The notes beneath the pieces were generated by a model. The model was not told the origin of the DNA and did no database searches. It saw only the letters and a program-made list of their open reading frames with translations. The translations under genes were made by a program, and so were the position numbers. This document shows positions 63,684 to 64,000 of a stretch of 64,000 nt of DNA, piece by piece; position 1 is the stretch's first letter, and the number at the start of each line of letters is the position of its first letter. The stretch comes from Metasolibacillus fluoroglycofenilyticus (GTDB lineage: Bacteria > Bacillota > Bacilli > Bacillales_A > Planococcaceae), in the NCBI RefSeq assembly GCF_003049645.1, contig NZ_PYWK01000001.1:2139487-2203486 (forward strand), written 5' to 3'.

Positions 63684-64000
63684 TTATTCGCCTGCTAACT
63701 TTGCAATAGCCTCCGCGTAAATTGCTGCTGCAGTTACTAAATTTTCTATTTCAACAAACTCATCCTTTTGGTGCGCAACATCCACTTCTCCAGGGAATAG
63801 CATACCGAAAGCTACCCCCTTCTTTAATACACGCGCATATGTGCCTCCGCCTGTTGATAAAACTTGCGAAAAGTCATTCGTATATTTTTGATATACAGCC
63901 ACTAATGTTTGAACAAGCTCATCTGTTTCTGATACATAATGCGGCTTAGAATTGCTGACAATATCCATTGTAAAATCCGCTTTCTCAAGCACTTGTTGTG
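63684..64000 (-). CDS. pepV: Dipeptidase PepV, C-terminal part (runs off the window)
   Basis: About 105 codons of a frame that continues past base 64000. The text QQVLEKADFTMDIVSNSKPH, then TDELVQTLVAVYQKY, LSTGGGTYARVL, FGMLFPGEVDVAHQKDEFVE and ENLVTAAAIYAEAIAKLAG matches the C-terminal catalytic lobe of M20 PepV (metal ligand region GGGTYAR and HQKDEF). The GTG at 63992 is not a real start. It is expected to be co-directional with dat. Confidence 0.85.
   Translation of the reverse strand, partial: QQVLEKADFTMDIVSNSKPHYVSETDELVQTLVAVYQKYTNDFSQVLSTGGGTYARVLKKGVAFGMLFPGEVDVAHQKDEFVEIENLVTAAAIYAEAIAKLAGE

Overview
The window is a low-GC chromosomal segment of a Firmicute. The order ezrA-hisJ-ytsP-ytrP-rpsD, then tyrS, acuABC-ccpA-aroA(G), ytxHG-murC-sftA-ytpRQ, ytoP-ytzB, ytnP-trmB, dat-pepV follows the Bacillus subtilis ytv-yto region. 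The protein versions, the FtsA-like gene beside aroA(G) and the many short intergenic repeats suggest a Planococcaceae/Lysinibacillus-Solibacillus type organism. This assignment is inference, since no 16S gene is present.

Region by region. 1-8 kb: sulfur transfer to tRNA (cysteine desulfurase and ThiI), the division regulator EzrA, then divergent hisJ-ytsP and a GAF-GGDEF protein. 8.2-9.1 kb: rpsD behind a strong promoter and a long leader. 9.2-9.6 kb: a small WYL-like gene whose promoter carries LexA-like boxes. 9.6-27.8 kb: a PBSX-type contractile-tail locus. It has a lysis cassette, three paralogous fibre cassettes, baseplate, tape measure, a chaperone with a -1 frameshift site, tube, sheath, tail terminator, an Xpf-like activator and a divergent Xre/ImmA control pair. 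No portal, terminase, capsid or integrase gene is present. 27.8-33.9 kb: a membrane-tethered PstS-like protein, tyrS with a T-box leader, and a class A penicillin-binding protein. 34-38.3 kb: argC-argJ-argB-argD. 38.5-41 kb: acuABC. 41.3-46.4 kb: ccpA, aroA(G) and an FtsA-like ATPase. 47-64 kb: cell-envelope, division and tRNA housekeeping genes, ending in a pepV cut by the window edge.

The most interesting unit is the tail locus. It looks like a chromosomally fixed phage-tail bacteriocin (R-type tailocin), not a prophage able to package DNA. Its control logic can be partly read from the sequence. A perfect-core LexA box precedes the ImmA protease gene. Xre-type inverted operators lie between xre and the tail side. 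Two copies of a 27-bp element sit between the Xpf-like activator and the tail operon. The fibre genes share a conserved N-terminal half and differ in the C-terminal half, and one accessory gene has decayed to a pseudogene.

Intergenic space carries several families of dispersed repeats. One shows three hairpins whose stems change sequence while keeping pairing (30.88, 46.74, 49.9 and 54.55 kb), so it may be a structured RNA or a palindrome-rich mobile element. Another is a short CTGCGRTTACTCGTCGCAG palindrome. No rRNA, tRNA, CRISPR array, full insertion sequence or integrase was recognised.
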